Shown: positions 18,031 through 27,372, counted from the stretch's first letter. The stretch is DNA of 64,000 bases from Ferrimicrobium sp. (GCA_022690815.1 JALCZJ010000002.1:1-64000), one strand, 5' to 3'. Numbers and translations: made by a program. Notes: generated from the sequence alone by a model not told the origin.

Positions 18031-18276
18031 TGGTCTTGCTTGGCAGGTTTGGGCGATACTGCGAGCCTAGCCCGACTTTCGCAATTCCTTCCCGAATTCA
18101 TGTCCAGCCTGTGGATATCTAGGGGTGTGAAGGTTTTATCCACAGGGGTATTGTAGAGTTTGGGCGGATGGAATGCTAGGTTTGGTTATATGTGGTTGTT
18201 CGTGTAGTGTCCTAAGAATGTAGATAGTCGGTATTATTGGCACGATCCGTGTGCATCCACTGGTAGCGTCTGTCCT
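18025..18276. other. Intergenic stretch with DnaA-like boxes, upstream of the decayed transposase
   Basis: No gene is visible. It contains an inverted pair of DnaA-like boxes (18110-18118 and 18136-18144). A TAGG-TTTGG-like string near 18179 resembles the reverse complement of sequence near 20180 and could be part of imperfect terminal repeats of the insertion element, but I cannot place the ends. Confidence 0.4.
18108..18146. promoter_or_regulatory. Inverted pair of DnaA-box-like sites
   Basis: TTATCCACA (18136-18144) is a perfect match to the DnaA box consensus. On the opposite strand 18118-18110 reads ATATCCACA, one mismatch. Together they form a perfect 10-bp inverted repeat with a 19-bp spacer. 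Two boxes without dnaA, dnaN or an AT-rich unwinding region do not make an origin; a titration site, a regulatory site or chance are all open. Confidence 0.4.
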
Positions 18277-20191
18277 ACGTATATCAGGGCCGTCGATACC
18301 AAGACCAAGACGGGAAAGAACTACACCAAGTATCAGTTGATCGAGTCCTATCGAAGTGAGAAGGTGCCGAGACAGCGCATCATCTTGACTCTTACCGATT
18401 TTTATCTCAATAAGCCTCTTTGGCCTGCCCTAGCGAGAGCCTTCAGTGAACGCCTGAGTGGAGTAAAGTCCATCTTTGCCGAGGATGAGAGGATCAAGCC
18501 CTACCTTTAGGCCATCCTCGCCAAGTTAAGTGTCAGGTCAGAGATTGGCTTTGCTGATGTTACCCGCGATGAGAGCGCTGACTATGCGCGCATCGATCTA
18601 GCAACTGCTAACCACACCAAGGTAAGAACCCTTGGGCCTGAGCTGATCGGCGATCACTTGCAGGATCTGTTGGGCTTCGAAAGGATGCTTGGACTCGCTG
18701 GTCTCAAAGAGCGTGACCTTGGTCTTGCCAAAGCGGTGATACTGGCTCGTCTCATTCACCCAGGTTCTGACCGTCGCACCCATCGGGTCATCGTTTCGAA
18801 CTCCTCAATTGCTGAGCTGTGTGCGATCGATGTCGCCAAACTCGCCAAGGACCGGGTCTTTAGGGTAGCGGATGCGCTCTATCAGGGTAAGGGGGTGAAC
18901 GAGTGGGAGCTCTTTCGCTCTGAGAGGACCCTCTTTCCAACCAAGGAGACCCTCTTTCTCTTTGACTTGACCAATACCTACTTCGAGGGTAGCGCCAGGG
19001 TCAACACCCTGGCCAAGTACGGCCGATCCATTGGTCCAGAGTTACGCGAATCGTTGGTCCAGGGATATAAGAAAAGTCAGTCCACTCGTGGCACTGGCTC
19101 TCGCCGTCGATGATCGGGGCCTACCGGTCTACTCCGAGATCTATGAGGGCAATGTCGCAGAGCCAAGGGCCTTGGCTCAAGTACTGACTCATCTTGGTGC
19201 GTTGGGCAAGGACGATCTCTTTACCCCCACGGTCGTCATGGACCGAGGAATTGCAACGACTGAGAACATCGTCCTGTGTGTAACGCGCAACCTCGACTAC
19301 GTCGTCATCGAACGGGCGAGGCGATCTCGGTTGTACCAAGAACACTTCGCCTCCCCGGAGGGCTTTAGCGAGCACACCGATGCCAATGGATCCTCTTTCA
19401 GGCTCAAGAAGTTAACCCAAGGAGAGCGAAGCGTCGTCCTTTGCTCCTCAGTTGGGAGACTCGACAAAGAACGTGGGATCACCACCCAAGCCGAGGAGAG
19501 GTTCCAAGCTGATGCTAGCCGCTTGACGAACTCAATCGCCAAAGGGTTGATCCAGCGGACCCAGCTCATCTCAGAGAGGATCGGTCGCATCAAGGCCAAG
19601 TACCCAAAGATCGCCAACCACTATGACTTTGTTCTTGCATATAGCGAGGACCAGGGTAAGGTCATCAACCGGCGTCGAGTCGACCGGGTGATGAGTCTCA
19701 CTATCGAGCCAAAGCCCACCAAGAGTCGAGACGAGTCCCTCCTTGGTGCCTATGTGGTCGAGACGATCCACAACCACTTCGATGAAGATGCGATCTGGGG
19801 TCTGTACATGACCCTTACCCAGGTCGAGAATGCCTTTCGGTCCCTAAAGAGCGATCTTGGCCTTCGTCCTATCTATCACCAGTTAGCCGCAAGATGCGCG
19901 GCCCATCTGTTCATCTCCGTCCTTGCCTATCATCTGCTCTCAGCCATTGAGCTGACGTTACGCACTCAAGGTGACAAACGAAGCTGGCAAACCATCAAGG
20001 AAGAGGTCGCTACTCACGTGAGGAGTACCCTCATGCTCACCAACGACCAAGGGGTGGTGACCCACCTTCGCGTCTTCTCTGTTCCAGAGCCAACCCACCG
20101 TGAGATCTCGCCCTCTTGGGTGTCAGAGATCCCTCAAAGAGAATCAAGAGCACTGCGGCCCATTTGTAGGGTCCAAGCCAAACCCTACTAG
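18277..20191 (+). pseudogene. Decayed IS1634-type (IS4 superfamily) DDE transposase
   Basis: The conceptual protein is recognisable end to end, beginning YIRAVDTKTK and ending near PICRVQ. Three lesions break it: the expected ATG start is ACG at 18277; an in-frame TAG at 18508-18510 follows IKPYL; and a shift to the +1 frame is needed at about 19071-19076 in AAGAAAAG. The catalytic residues survive: D in LFDLTNTYFEG, D in VMDRGIA, and E in QVENAFRSLKSDL. The longest intact pieces are 18658-19113 and 19031-20191. The element would move by DDE chemistry if intact. I could not define terminal repeats or a target duplication. Confidence 0.85.
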
Positions 20192-20281
20192 CTCATCTAC
20201 CTGGGGAGATGTGAGGTTGTTGCGCAAGTTGGGCTAGAAGCGTAGCCTGCAAACGCGCCCACTGGCTGCGAGGAAGGGAGG

Positions 20282-20368
20282 TGGCGGAGGGAGTAGGATT
20301 CGAACCCACGAGGCTTTTGGCCCAAAGCATTTCAAGTGCTTCGCATTCGTCCGCTCTGCCATCCCTCC
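20282..20368 (-). tRNA. tRNA-Ser (anticodon UGA)
   Basis: Class II tRNA on the minus strand: acceptor GGAGGGA pairs with UCCCUCC, anticodon stem GAAGC/GCUUU around a loop carrying UGA, a long variable arm, T loop GUUCGAAUC. The 3' CCA is encoded (20282-20284). It lies directly beyond the end of the decayed insertion element; tRNA flanks are common insertion sites, but no duplication is seen. Confidence 0.96.
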
Positions 20369-20426
20369 GCGTGAGAGAATATCCTAGAGCCTGCACACCC
20401 ATGGCGAGGCTGTTCACCTCTGGTGG

Positions 20427-21362
20427 TTATGAGGCGTCAGGGGGTTCGATCTGAGCTAGCAGCTCGTTAATCAGTGGGTCGGTTGTCGTCGCTGGTTCAC
20501 GTCGTGGTTCGAGGTTGACGAAGGTCGGGTACGAGCCTAGGAACTTGACATGACCGAGGTAACGGTTGAGGTCACCAATGACCTCCTGGACGCGTGGTTC
20601 GGCAATGTGGCCAGCCAAGTCAATGGCAAAGCAGTAGATTCCTATGCCGGTCTTTGTGGGTCGAGACTCCAATTTGGTTAAGTTAATCCCTCGTGAGGCG
20701 ATCTCGGCGAGGATGGAGAGCAGGGAGCCAGGCCGATCCTCAACCTGGAAGCAGACGAGGCTCGTTTTGTCGTTGCCGGTTGGCTGAGGGATCCGATCGT
20801 TGTTCAGGAGCAGAAAGCGGGTGGAGTTGGCGCTGTGGTCATCGATGTCAGCGATGAGGACGTCGAGGCCATAGAGTTGTGCGGCTCGTTTGGGTCCGAT
20901 CGCAGCGATTGTCGTCGAGTCGGTTTGCGCAACCAGGTGAACCGCCTCCGCTGTGGAGTTTGTGTGCTCAAGCTGGGCGTTGGGTAGCCGTTCGCGGAGA
21001 AAGCGACCGACTTGAGCAAGCGCATGGGCATAGGAGTAGACGGTTTCGATCTTGTCGAGATGCGTCCCTTGGGCAGCGATCAGTTGCTGGCGCACTGGCA
21101 GAATGAATTCGGCATAGATCTGGAGTCGGAAACGGAAGATGAGCGCGTCAAGGGTTGGTGTTACCGTACCTTCGATCGAGTTCTCGATGGGGACGAACCC
21201 GTATTCGCAAGCGCCCGACGCGACGTCGGCCAAGACTTCTTCGATGGTTGCCCGGGCTATGCCTTCATAGGCTCGATCGCCCATAAATTCGATCAGAGCC
21301 TCTTCCGTGAAGGTCCCGGCTGGCCCAAGATAAGAGATGCACGATGGGGTGGATTCATCCAT
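20427..21362 (-). CDS. pheA: Prephenate dehydratase
   Basis: 311 residues. The prephenate dehydratase domain (about 7-190) begins ISYLGPAGTFTEEA and carries the catalytic NSTRF element near residue 170. An ACT regulatory domain follows (about 205-280) with DRPGSLL and ESRPTK, the phenylalanine-binding signatures. It makes phenylpyruvate for phenylalanine synthesis and is usually feedback-inhibited through the ACT domain. No chorismate mutase domain is fused. A TAGTCT box lies 6 nt before ATG 21362 with no Shine-Dalgarno, suggesting a leaderless mRNA. Divergent from larB. Confidence 0.95.
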   Translation of the reverse strand: MDESTPSCISYLGPAGTFTEEALIEFMGDRAYEGIARATIEEVLADVASGACEYGFVPIENSIEGTVTPTLDALIFRFRLQIYAEFILPVRQQLIAAQGTHLDKIETVYSYAHALAQVGRFLRERLPNAQLEHTNSTAEAVHLVAQTDSTTIAAIGPKRAAQLYGLDVLIADIDDHSANSTRFLLLNNDRIPQPTGNDKTSLVCFQVEDRPGSLLSILAEIASRGINLTKLESRPTKTGIGIYCFAIDLAGHIAEPRVQEVIGDLNRYLGHVKFLGSYPTFVNLEPRREPATTTDPLINELLAQIEPPDAS

Positions 21363-21368
21363 AAGAGG

Positions 21369-21374
21369 AGACTA
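21369..21374 (-). promoter_or_regulatory. -10 box for leaderless pheA
   Basis: On the minus strand TAGTCT is followed by 6 nt and then ATG 21362. This TANNNT-N6-start spacing puts transcription and translation starts together. Confidence 0.45.
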
Positions 21375-21394
21375 GCGGTCCATGACATGCCCGG

Positions 21395-21400
21395 TAGGCT
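21395..21400 (+). promoter_or_regulatory. -10 box for leaderless larB
   Basis: TAGGCT is followed by CGAATC and then GTG 21407. The layout mirrors the pheA promoter facing the other way within the same 44-bp intergenic gap. Confidence 0.45.
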
Positions 21401-21406
21401 CGAATC

Positions 21407-22099
21407 GTGGATGAAAATTCGAATAATCGGCTGCGTCGAGGCGAATACGGTTGGTTCGATGCTGGCCGAAGGGCACGTATCGGGTTACCGGAGGCCATCT
21501 ATGCTGCGAGCAAGAGTGATGCGGCACTTGTCGAGATGATCAAATTCGCGCTGGAGGGATCTGGTCCGGTGCTGGTGACCCGCTTTGACCCGACGCGTTT
21601 TGAACTCATTGCAGGGCTGGCACCTTGGCTCTCCTTTCCCACCATCGAAGAGGGGAGCGACTATGTGACTCTGGTGACGCGACCACTGGCGATGAACACA
21701 ACTAAGCGAGTCGGCATCCTCGCTGGAGGCTCCTCAGACCGCGTGATGGCACTGGAGGCCCGAGCGGTGCTGACGGCACTCGGGGTCGATTCACACCTGA
21801 TCCTCGACTGCGGAGTCTCCGCCATCGAGCGGACGATGGTTGCCCTTGATGAGACTCGTGGCGTTGAGGTTTTGATCGTGCTGGCGGGCTTCGAGGGAGC
21901 GTTGGCTACCATCGTGGCCTCGATGGTTTCGGTGCCTGTCATTGGCGTTCCAACGTCGATTGGCTATGGAGTGGCTCACGGTGGTGAGACAGCAATGGCA
22001 TCGATGCTTGCCTCGTGTGCGCAAGGGCTGATGGTCATGGGCATCGACAACGGCTTCGGAGCCGCGTGTGCCGCGCTTCGCATCCTCGGGATACGTTGA
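21407..22099 (+). CDS. larB: LarB, pyridinium-3,5-biscarboxylate mononucleotide synthase
   Basis: 230 residues. The C-terminal two thirds form the PurE-like fold of LarB, with GILAGGSSD, the LDCGVSAIER stretch, VLAGFEGAL, PTSIGYG and IDNGFGAA glycine-rich segments. LarB carboxylates and hydrolyses nicotinic acid adenine dinucleotide in the first step of nickel-pincer nucleotide cofactor synthesis. GTG 21407 has the leaderless promoter layout. larC starts 6 nt after its stop, so the two are one operon. The sulfur-transfer enzyme LarE and racemase LarA are not in the window. Confidence 0.92.
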   Translation: MDENSNNRLRRGEYGWFDAGRRARIGLPEAIYAASKSDAALVEMIKFALEGSGPVLVTRFDPTRFELIAGLAPWLSFPTIEEGSDYVTLVTRPLAMNTTKRVGILAGGSSDRVMALEARAVLTALGVDSHLILDCGVSAIERTMVALDETRGVEVLIVLAGFEGALATIVASMVSVPVIGVPTSIGYGVAHGGETAMASMLASCAQGLMVMGIDNGFGAACAALRILGIR

Positions 22100-22105
22100 G
22101 GCCGG

Positions 22106-23461
22106 ATGCGAACCTTAGTGATCAACCCTGCCAACGGTGTGGCTGGCGATATGTTGATCGCAGCGCTCGTTCAAGCTACGAACTCGGGTGACCGGCTCCA
22201 GGAACTGTTTGCGCCGCTAGGAGCGCAAGGTTGGTGTACCCTTTCGTTCCGGGAGGTCACGCGGTCTTCGGTACGGGCCATCTACTGCGAGGTCACACCC
22301 GGCGCTCACGCACCATCACTGTCGCTCGACGAGCTGCGCTGGTGGGCGAGCGAGCTTATCGACGATGCAAAAGGGACCGAGATCGCAATGGCAGCCCTCG
22401 ATCTTCTGGGTGGCGCCGAGCAGATGGTGCATGGCGGCGGCGCACACCTGCATGAACTCGCCTCGGTCGATACGCTGGTCGATATCGCAGGTGTCGCCTA
22501 TCTCTGTGCGTTGAACCGTATTGACGGTGTGTCCATCATGCCGATTGGGGTGAACTTCGGCTCACTGTCGATGGCCCACGGTCATCTTCCCTTGCCTGGA
22601 CCGGCGGTTGCTGCGTTGTTAGCCAGGACGAAGTTGGTCGTGACGGTGGCTCCCGGTGAGGAGAGCGTGACCCCAACGGGAGCGGCCCTCCTCGCAGCGC
22701 TCGACGAGGTCCTTATCGACTCAAGCGCCGTCGGAACTATCCAGGGTGTGGGATACGGGGCGGGTGCGCGTGATAGCCCTGACGTGGCCAATGTCTGCCA
22801 AGTCATGATCGTCGATGACTCAGACATCATGAGCGGAGTCCACGACATGAGAGCGTTCATTGATTGTGCGCCCAACAATCCTCACACCCCCGACTCTTCC
22901 TTTGCAGACCCCATATCTACCCCCGCAGGTCCCACAACTGCACGGTCTACCCATAGTGTCGTTGTGGAGCCAGGGTTGGTGGCTAGAACACCAGATGCCC
23001 TGAATGCCTGGGTAGAGCACGTTGGAGTGATCGAGACTTATCTCGATGATGTCAGTGGCGAAGTGGTCGGTGCGTTTATCGAGGAGAGTTTGCGCGCAGG
23101 AGCGTTGGACGCGTACGTGACGGCCACCACAGGCAAGAAGTCGCGTCCTGGGATGGCCCTGACGATGCTGACCAAACCCCAGGATGTCGAGGCGATGGTG
23201 GAGTTGGTGCAGCGTCGACTTGGATCTCCAGGTGTGAGATTTCGTATCCAACAGCGTCGACGGCTCGAACCAAGTTTTGTTGAGGTGGGTATCGATGGCC
23301 AGGTAGTCACCGTGAAGGTCACATCGGTTGGGGCAAAGCCTGAGTTCGAAGATCTGCGCAGGGTGAGCCAGCGGCTCGGAATCGAGATTGCTGAACTTCG
23401 TGATCGGGTGATGGCGCTCTATAGAGCCACGCAAGCTGGTGGCGATGACAGCGGGGCGTAG
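22106..23461 (+). CDS. larC: LarC, nickel insertion enzyme for the nickel-pincer cofactor
   Basis: 451 residues. N-terminal part begins with NPANGVAGDM and has the HGGGAHLHELASVDT and AHGHLPLPGPA histidine-rich segments of LarC1. From about residue 300 the LarC2 region follows (ETYLDDVSGE, KKSRPGM, RRRLEPS). LarC inserts nickel into the thiolated pincer precursor using CTP. In Lactiplantibacillus plantarum larC1 and larC2 are joined by a frameshift; here a single frame covers both. A spacer of about 45 residues rich in Pro/Thr/Ser separates the parts. Confidence 0.92.
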   Translation: MRTLVINPANGVAGDMLIAALVQATNSGDRLQELFAPLGAQGWCTLSFREVTRSSVRAIYCEVTPGAHAPSLSLDELRWWASELIDDAKGTEIAMAALDLLGGAEQMVHGGGAHLHELASVDTLVDIAGVAYLCALNRIDGVSIMPIGVNFGSLSMAHGHLPLPGPAVAALLARTKLVVTVAPGEESVTPTGAALLAALDEVLIDSSAVGTIQGVGYGAGARDSPDVANVCQVMIVDDSDIMSGVHDMRAFIDCAPNNPHTPDSSFADPISTPAGPTTARSTHSVVVEPGLVARTPDALNAWVEHVGVIETYLDDVSGEVVGAFIEESLRAGALDAYVTATTGKKSRPGMALTMLTKPQDVEAMVELVQRRLGSPGVRFRIQQRRRLEPSFVEVGIDGQVVTVKVTSVGAKPEFEDLRRVSQRLGIEIAELRDRVMALYRATQAGGDDSGA

Positions 23462-23623
23462 GTGCTCGGTTCGGTTTCAGTGTTGTCTTTGACGCGGGTG
23501 CATGGGCTCGAGGCACGCGACCGGCGGACTGTGCGCGCGTGAGGACAACCGAAAGCTCCTTCGTGTGGTGTGAGCGCAAGCAATAGGATCATAGGGACAA
23601 CACAAGAGCAACAGCGGGGAGAC

Positions 23624-24562
23624 ATGATGAGATTTCGTCAGTTGGGTCAGTCAGGATTACAGGTGTCTGAGGTCGGGCTCGGCTGTAATAACTTCGGAGG
23701 CAGGCTGGAGTTTGAGCCGTCAAAGGAGGTGATCGTCGCGGCCTACGAGGCGGGTATCACCCTCTTCGATACGGCCGACATCTACGGGGGCAATGGAGCC
23801 TCTGAGGAGATCATGGGTGAGGTCATCAAGCCCTTTCGCCACGATATCGTATTGGCCACCAAGTTCGGGATGGATATGGGCGACACCAATGTCGCACGCG
23901 GTTCGCGTCGCTACGTGATGCGGGCGTTAGAGGCCTCATTGCGGCGTCTCCAGACCGACTACATCGACCTCTACCAGCTACACCAACCGGATCCGTTGAC
24001 GCCGATCGAGGAGACGCTCGAGGCATTAACCGATGCGGTGCACCAGGGTAAAGTCCGCTACATCGGATCATCGAACTTTGCTGGATACCAGCTTGTTGAG
24101 GCTGAGCTCATCGCGCGCTCGATCGGCGCGCAACGGTTCATCTCCGCCCAGAACCACTACTCCGTCCTCGAGCGTGCGGTAGAGGCCGAACTTGTTCCAG
24201 CAGCCACCAAGTATGGCGTTGGTATCTTGCCGTTCTATCCACTGGCCGCGGGTCTTTTAACTGGTAAGTTCCGTCGGGGGCAGGCGCCGCTCGAAGGGAC
24301 CAGGCTCGCGTCGCGTCCCGAGCAACTCGAGCGTGCGCGATGGGACCAGGTTGAACACCTCGAGGGCTATGCCAGAGACCACGATATGGAGTTGCTCGAT
24401 CTCGCCTTCGCCTATCTGCTCGGTGAACCGGTGGTTAGTTCGGTCATTGCTGGGGCAACGTCTCGGGCTCAGGTGGAACGCAATGTTGGGACCCAGCACC
24501 ATGTGCTTTCCTCACAGCAGCTCGGCGAGATCCGCGCCCTCATTGAGGCAACGGCCAAGTAG
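23624..24562 (+). CDS. Aldo/keto reductase
   Basis: 312 residues, the usual size for a TIM-barrel aldo/keto reductase. Signatures: VSEVGLGCNNFGG near the start, FDTADIYG with the catalytic Asp and Tyr, LATKFG with the Lys, and YQLHQPD with the His; IGSSNF and a C-terminal cofactor segment follow. It reduces carbonyls (or oxidises alcohols) with NADPH; the substrate is unknown. Start at ATG 23624 or 23627, after GGGGAG; an earlier in-frame GTG/ATG at 23570 lacks support. About 160 bp separate it from larC. Confidence 0.92.
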   Translation: MMRFRQLGQSGLQVSEVGLGCNNFGGRLEFEPSKEVIVAAYEAGITLFDTADIYGGNGASEEIMGEVIKPFRHDIVLATKFGMDMGDTNVARGSRRYVMRALEASLRRLQTDYIDLYQLHQPDPLTPIEETLEALTDAVHQGKVRYIGSSNFAGYQLVEAELIARSIGAQRFISAQNHYSVLERAVEAELVPAATKYGVGILPFYPLAAGLLTGKFRRGQAPLEGTRLASRPEQLERARWDQVEHLEGYARDHDMELLDLAFAYLLGEPVVSSVIAGATSRAQVERNVGTQHHVLSSQQLGEIRALIEATAK

Positions 24563-24780
24563 TCGGCTGCCAAACAGCTTGGCCATAGGTATCGGCCAGG
24601 TGGGCGATCAGACATCTCACCTCGGTGTACTCGTTGGTTCGCGTCAATGACTGCTCCTGCAATACCAATCGAGCCAAGGGCCAATCGAACCAAGGGTCGA
24701 TCTGCCGGTGACATCGTGAACGCGTCAGGAGCGCATTAGTCAGAGCCCATTGCCCGAAGTTTGTTGGCGAGAGCGCGCAG

Positions 24781-24808
24781 GCCAAGGGGTCGTAATCGAC
24801 CCCTTGGC
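24781..24808 (-). terminator. Hairpin beyond tRNA-Ser(GGA)
   Basis: Perfect 12-bp stem (24781-24792 with 24797-24808) around TAAT, 8 bp past the 3' end of the minus-strand tRNA. A short T-poor tail follows. Confidence 0.55.
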
Positions 24809-24815
24809 CTCGGAG

Positions 24816-24900
24816 CGGAGGAGGTGGGATTCGAACCCACGGTGAGTTGCCCCACACGCGACTTCCAATCGCGCCGATTCGGCCGCTCTCGCACCCCTCC
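24816..24900 (-). tRNA. tRNA-Ser (anticodon GGA)
   Basis: Minus-strand class II tRNA: acceptor GGAGGGG pairs with CUCCUCC, anticodon stem GCGAU/GUCGC with loop UUGGAAG carrying GGA, a long variable arm, T loop GUUCGAAUC. Unlike the other two tRNAs here, the 3' CCA is not encoded and must be added by the nucleotidyltransferase. Confidence 0.95.
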
Positions 24901-24953
24901 GGACCCCAGAGCCGTCAGACTCCAAGCGTGCTACACTAGCTTATAGTTTCTCT

Positions 24954-25086
24954 GGGCCGTGTCCATCACGGAGGTCGGGCCCCACGTGGCGGGACCTCGT
25001 GAACCGGGTCAGGGCCGGAAGGCAGCAGCCCTCAGCAAGGTATCTCGGGTACCGTGGGTCGCCTGACTTCCGTGATGGACACGGCT
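24954..25086 (+). ncRNA. ffs: Signal recognition particle RNA (4.5S-like)
   Basis: The conserved domain IV core GUCAGGGCCGGAAGGCAGCAG spans about 25008-25028, including the GGAA tetraloop and asymmetric loops that bind Ffh. The ends pair over about 18 bp (GGCCGTGTCCATCACGGA with TCCGTGATGGACACGG), giving the long rod of the bacterial small SRP RNA. It lies just upstream of dnaX, an order seen in other actinobacteria and firmicutes. Confidence 0.93.
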
Positions 25087-25122
25087 CGTCTCTTGCGGGC
25101 GTTCGCATCGAGCTGTTGACAT

Positions 25123-25128
25123 TAGGAT
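25123..25128 (+). promoter_or_regulatory. -10 box for leaderless dnaX
   Basis: TAGGAT is followed by GACCTC and then GTG 25135. No Shine-Dalgarno is present, so the mRNA probably starts at the GTG. Confidence 0.45.
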
Positions 25129-25134
25129 GACCTC

Positions 25135-27369
25135 GTGCCTGCCAATTACCAGTCCTTGTATCGGAGGTTTCGGCCTCAGCGCTTCTCGGAGGTGCTTGGC
25201 CAGGACCATGTCACGAGGGCGCTCAGGGCTGCGGTCGCCTCCGACACGGTCGGGCATGCCTATCTCTTCTCTGGCCCACGTGGGACGGGCAAGACCTCAA
25301 CGGCGAGAATACTGGCTAAAGCGTTGAATTGTGAGCATCCAGTTGACGGCGAGCCATGCCTCGCGTGCGGGTCATGTGTCGCGATCGCATCGGGAGCGTC
25401 GGGTGAGATTGAGGAGCTTGATGCAGCGTCGAACTCCGGTGTCGACGCCATGCGGTGGCTGATTCAGACGGTTGCAACGGCGGGTGCCGGGCGTTGGAAG
25501 GTCTACATCATCGACGAGGTTCACATGCTCTCAACGGCGGCGTCGAACGCGTTGCTCAAGACACTCGAGGAGCCTCCACCACACGTTATCTTCATTCTGG
25601 CAACGACGAATCCCCAAAAGGTCCTGCAAACCGTGGTCTCGAGGACGCAGCACTTTGAGTTCCATCTCCTTGATGCCTCGACCGCTGGTGAGGTCGTCGA
25701 TGACATCGCTGCTCGTACCGGTGTCGAACTGAGCGCTGCGACGCGACAATGGGTGTTGCGTCGAGGACGCGGATCAGCCCGGGACACCCTCTCGGTACTC
25801 GAGCAGGTCCTCGCGCTTGATCAGGTGATCCCTGAGGTCGACTCCTCGATCGAGCACGCCGTTGCTAGCCTTCTTGACCTTGACGCTCCAGCAACAGTTC
25901 TGGCGGTTGAGAGCCTGCTTGGCGCAGGCAACGATCCGCTTTGGGTAGTCTCTGAAATCCTGGTTCGGTTGAAGGACCAATTTCTTGCCAACCTGCGTGG
26001 ACAGGGGGGACCCTACCCGCTTGCACGAATCACAAAGGCCATGGAGACGCTTGGACGCCTCAGTGTTGGTGTCCGCGATGCTTTGGATCCAGGTGTCGTG
26101 CTCGAGGCCGTCCTGGTACAACTCATCGCCGATGCCCGCATGAGCGACGACCTCGAGGAACGTGTTCGAAAACTTGAGGCGTCTCTGCGCGGTGATGCGA
26201 ATGGTCTCGCGACGCCTGTTCGGGCTGTGACGATACCAGAGCGGGACACAAGCGTGCAACCAAAGCCTGAAGGCACGCCAGCACCCCGATCATCGAAGGC
26301 GGACCTTCAGCGACTACGTGGTGCCATCGGCCGACCTTCGACCCGTGGTGGCAATAGTGAGGCTTCGCCAGCGCCTGATGATCGCTCGCCATCGCGTGAG
26401 CCGGTGGCTTCGTCGCCGACGGTGCCCGCACAAGCGATGTCAACAGCCCATGACAGCGCGACAACACGTATAAACGATGAAATGCCCAACGCGGAAACAA
26501 CATCCGAGGCGGCATCGAGTGAACGGGAGACAATAGATCCCACCGCGGTCGGCGAGACAGCTCTTGAGACCCCAACAGTCGATCACGATGGCGGCGCGAG
26601 GCTGGCCGCGGGTGGCTTGCGAGATGAGACGCCAGATGTCAGGGCTGACCCCGTTCCCTTGCAGCAGGTGACCCCGATGTCGGCCGACACCCGACACAAC
26701 GGCCACGATACGCGAGTCCCTGGCCAAACCCGCGACGAGGCGTCGCGCTCCCTTGATCCAACACCGACGGGTCCGAAGCCACGACACAGCCCCGCAACGA
26801 GACAATCATCACCGTCCGTGAGTCAGCTTGAGCGTGACGCTCCTCGAGGGTCCGATGCCGATCGCCCCTCGGCCGCCCAAAAGTCGATTGGTGGTGCAAC
26901 CCCCCGTGGTGGCGCAGCGGGAGAGAGGCTTGACCGCGCCGCCACCGAACATCTACGATCGTTGATCCAGGCTGAGTGGCTCGATCGGTTCGTGCTCGCG
27001 TTCGAGCAGCGCAACCTTCGTACGTGGATCCGTGATACCCGGCTTGTGGTCATCGACGCAGGTGAGATCGGTATCGTGCTCGATCACGAGACCCGACGCA
27101 AAAAGCTGGAGCCCTACTTTGACGAGATCGTCGCCACCATGCGCCAGTTGTACGGCGCGAATATCGCGGTACGGATGCTGCTTGAGAGTGAGACCGACGA
27201 CGCTGGACCGACCGAGGCTCCGGAGGTTGAAGAACCCGAGGAGATGCTGGTCGAGCCTGACGATGTGTCCACACCAGCTGAGTCAACGCAGCGCTTCAGT
27301 GAAGATGCGATCGTTGCCAACGTCACTGACGTCTTTCCTGGAGCCAGGTTGATCCAAGGAGAGCTCTAG
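25135..27369 (+). CDS. dnaX: DNA polymerase III subunit gamma/tau
   Basis: 744 residues. The AAA+ clamp-loader ATPase occupies about 1-345: Walker A GPRGTGKT (47-54), a zinc module with C66, C75, C78 and C81, DEVHML, sensor 1 ATTNP and the SRTQ arginine-finger motif. A long low-complexity hydrophilic linker (about 345-600), rich in Pro, Thr, Asp and Arg, precedes a C-terminal tau-like domain (about 605-690) and an acidic tail. It loads the sliding clamp at the replication fork. recR starts 3 nt after the stop. Confidence 0.96.
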   Translation: MPANYQSLYRRFRPQRFSEVLGQDHVTRALRAAVASDTVGHAYLFSGPRGTGKTSTARILAKALNCEHPVDGEPCLACGSCVAIASGASGEIEELDAASNSGVDAMRWLIQTVATAGAGRWKVYIIDEVHMLSTAASNALLKTLEEPPPHVIFILATTNPQKVLQTVVSRTQHFEFHLLDASTAGEVVDDIAARTGVELSAATRQWVLRRGRGSARDTLSVLEQVLALDQVIPEVDSSIEHAVASLLDLDAPATVLAVESLLGAGNDPLWVVSEILVRLKDQFLANLRGQGGPYPLARITKAMETLGRLSVGVRDALDPGVVLEAVLVQLIADARMSDDLEERVRKLEASLRGDANGLATPVRAVTIPERDTSVQPKPEGTPAPRSSKADLQRLRGAIGRPSTRGGNSEASPAPDDRSPSREPVASSPTVPAQAMSTAHDSATTRINDEMPNAETTSEAASSERETIDPTAVGETALETPTVDHDGGARLAAGGLRDETPDVRADPVPLQQVTPMSADTRHNGHDTRVPGQTRDEASRSLDPTPTGPKPRHSPATRQSSPSVSQLERDAPRGSDADRPSAAQKSIGGATPRGGAAGERLDRAATEHLRSLIQAEWLDRFVLAFEQRNLRTWIRDTRLVVIDAGEIGIVLDHETRRKKLEPYFDEIVATMRQLYGANIAVRMLLESETDDAGPTEAPEVEEPEEMLVEPDDVSTPAESTQRFSEDAIVANVTDVFPGARLIQGEL

Positions 27370-27372
27370 GCC

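Noticed and set aside
18108-18146. Chromosomal replication origin
   Set aside because: Only two DnaA-like boxes, with no dnaA or dnaN and no AT-rich unwinding element; noted instead as a possible minor site.
19060-19090. Programmed frameshift in the transposase
   Set aside because: An in-frame TAG and a lost start codon in the same gene make simple decay more likely.
22820-23434. Long minus-strand frame opposite larC
   Set aside because: It mirrors a well-supported gene, with no ribosome site or family likeness; the same applies to long frames at 42340-43035, 26123-26575, 35236-35973 and 49610-50830.
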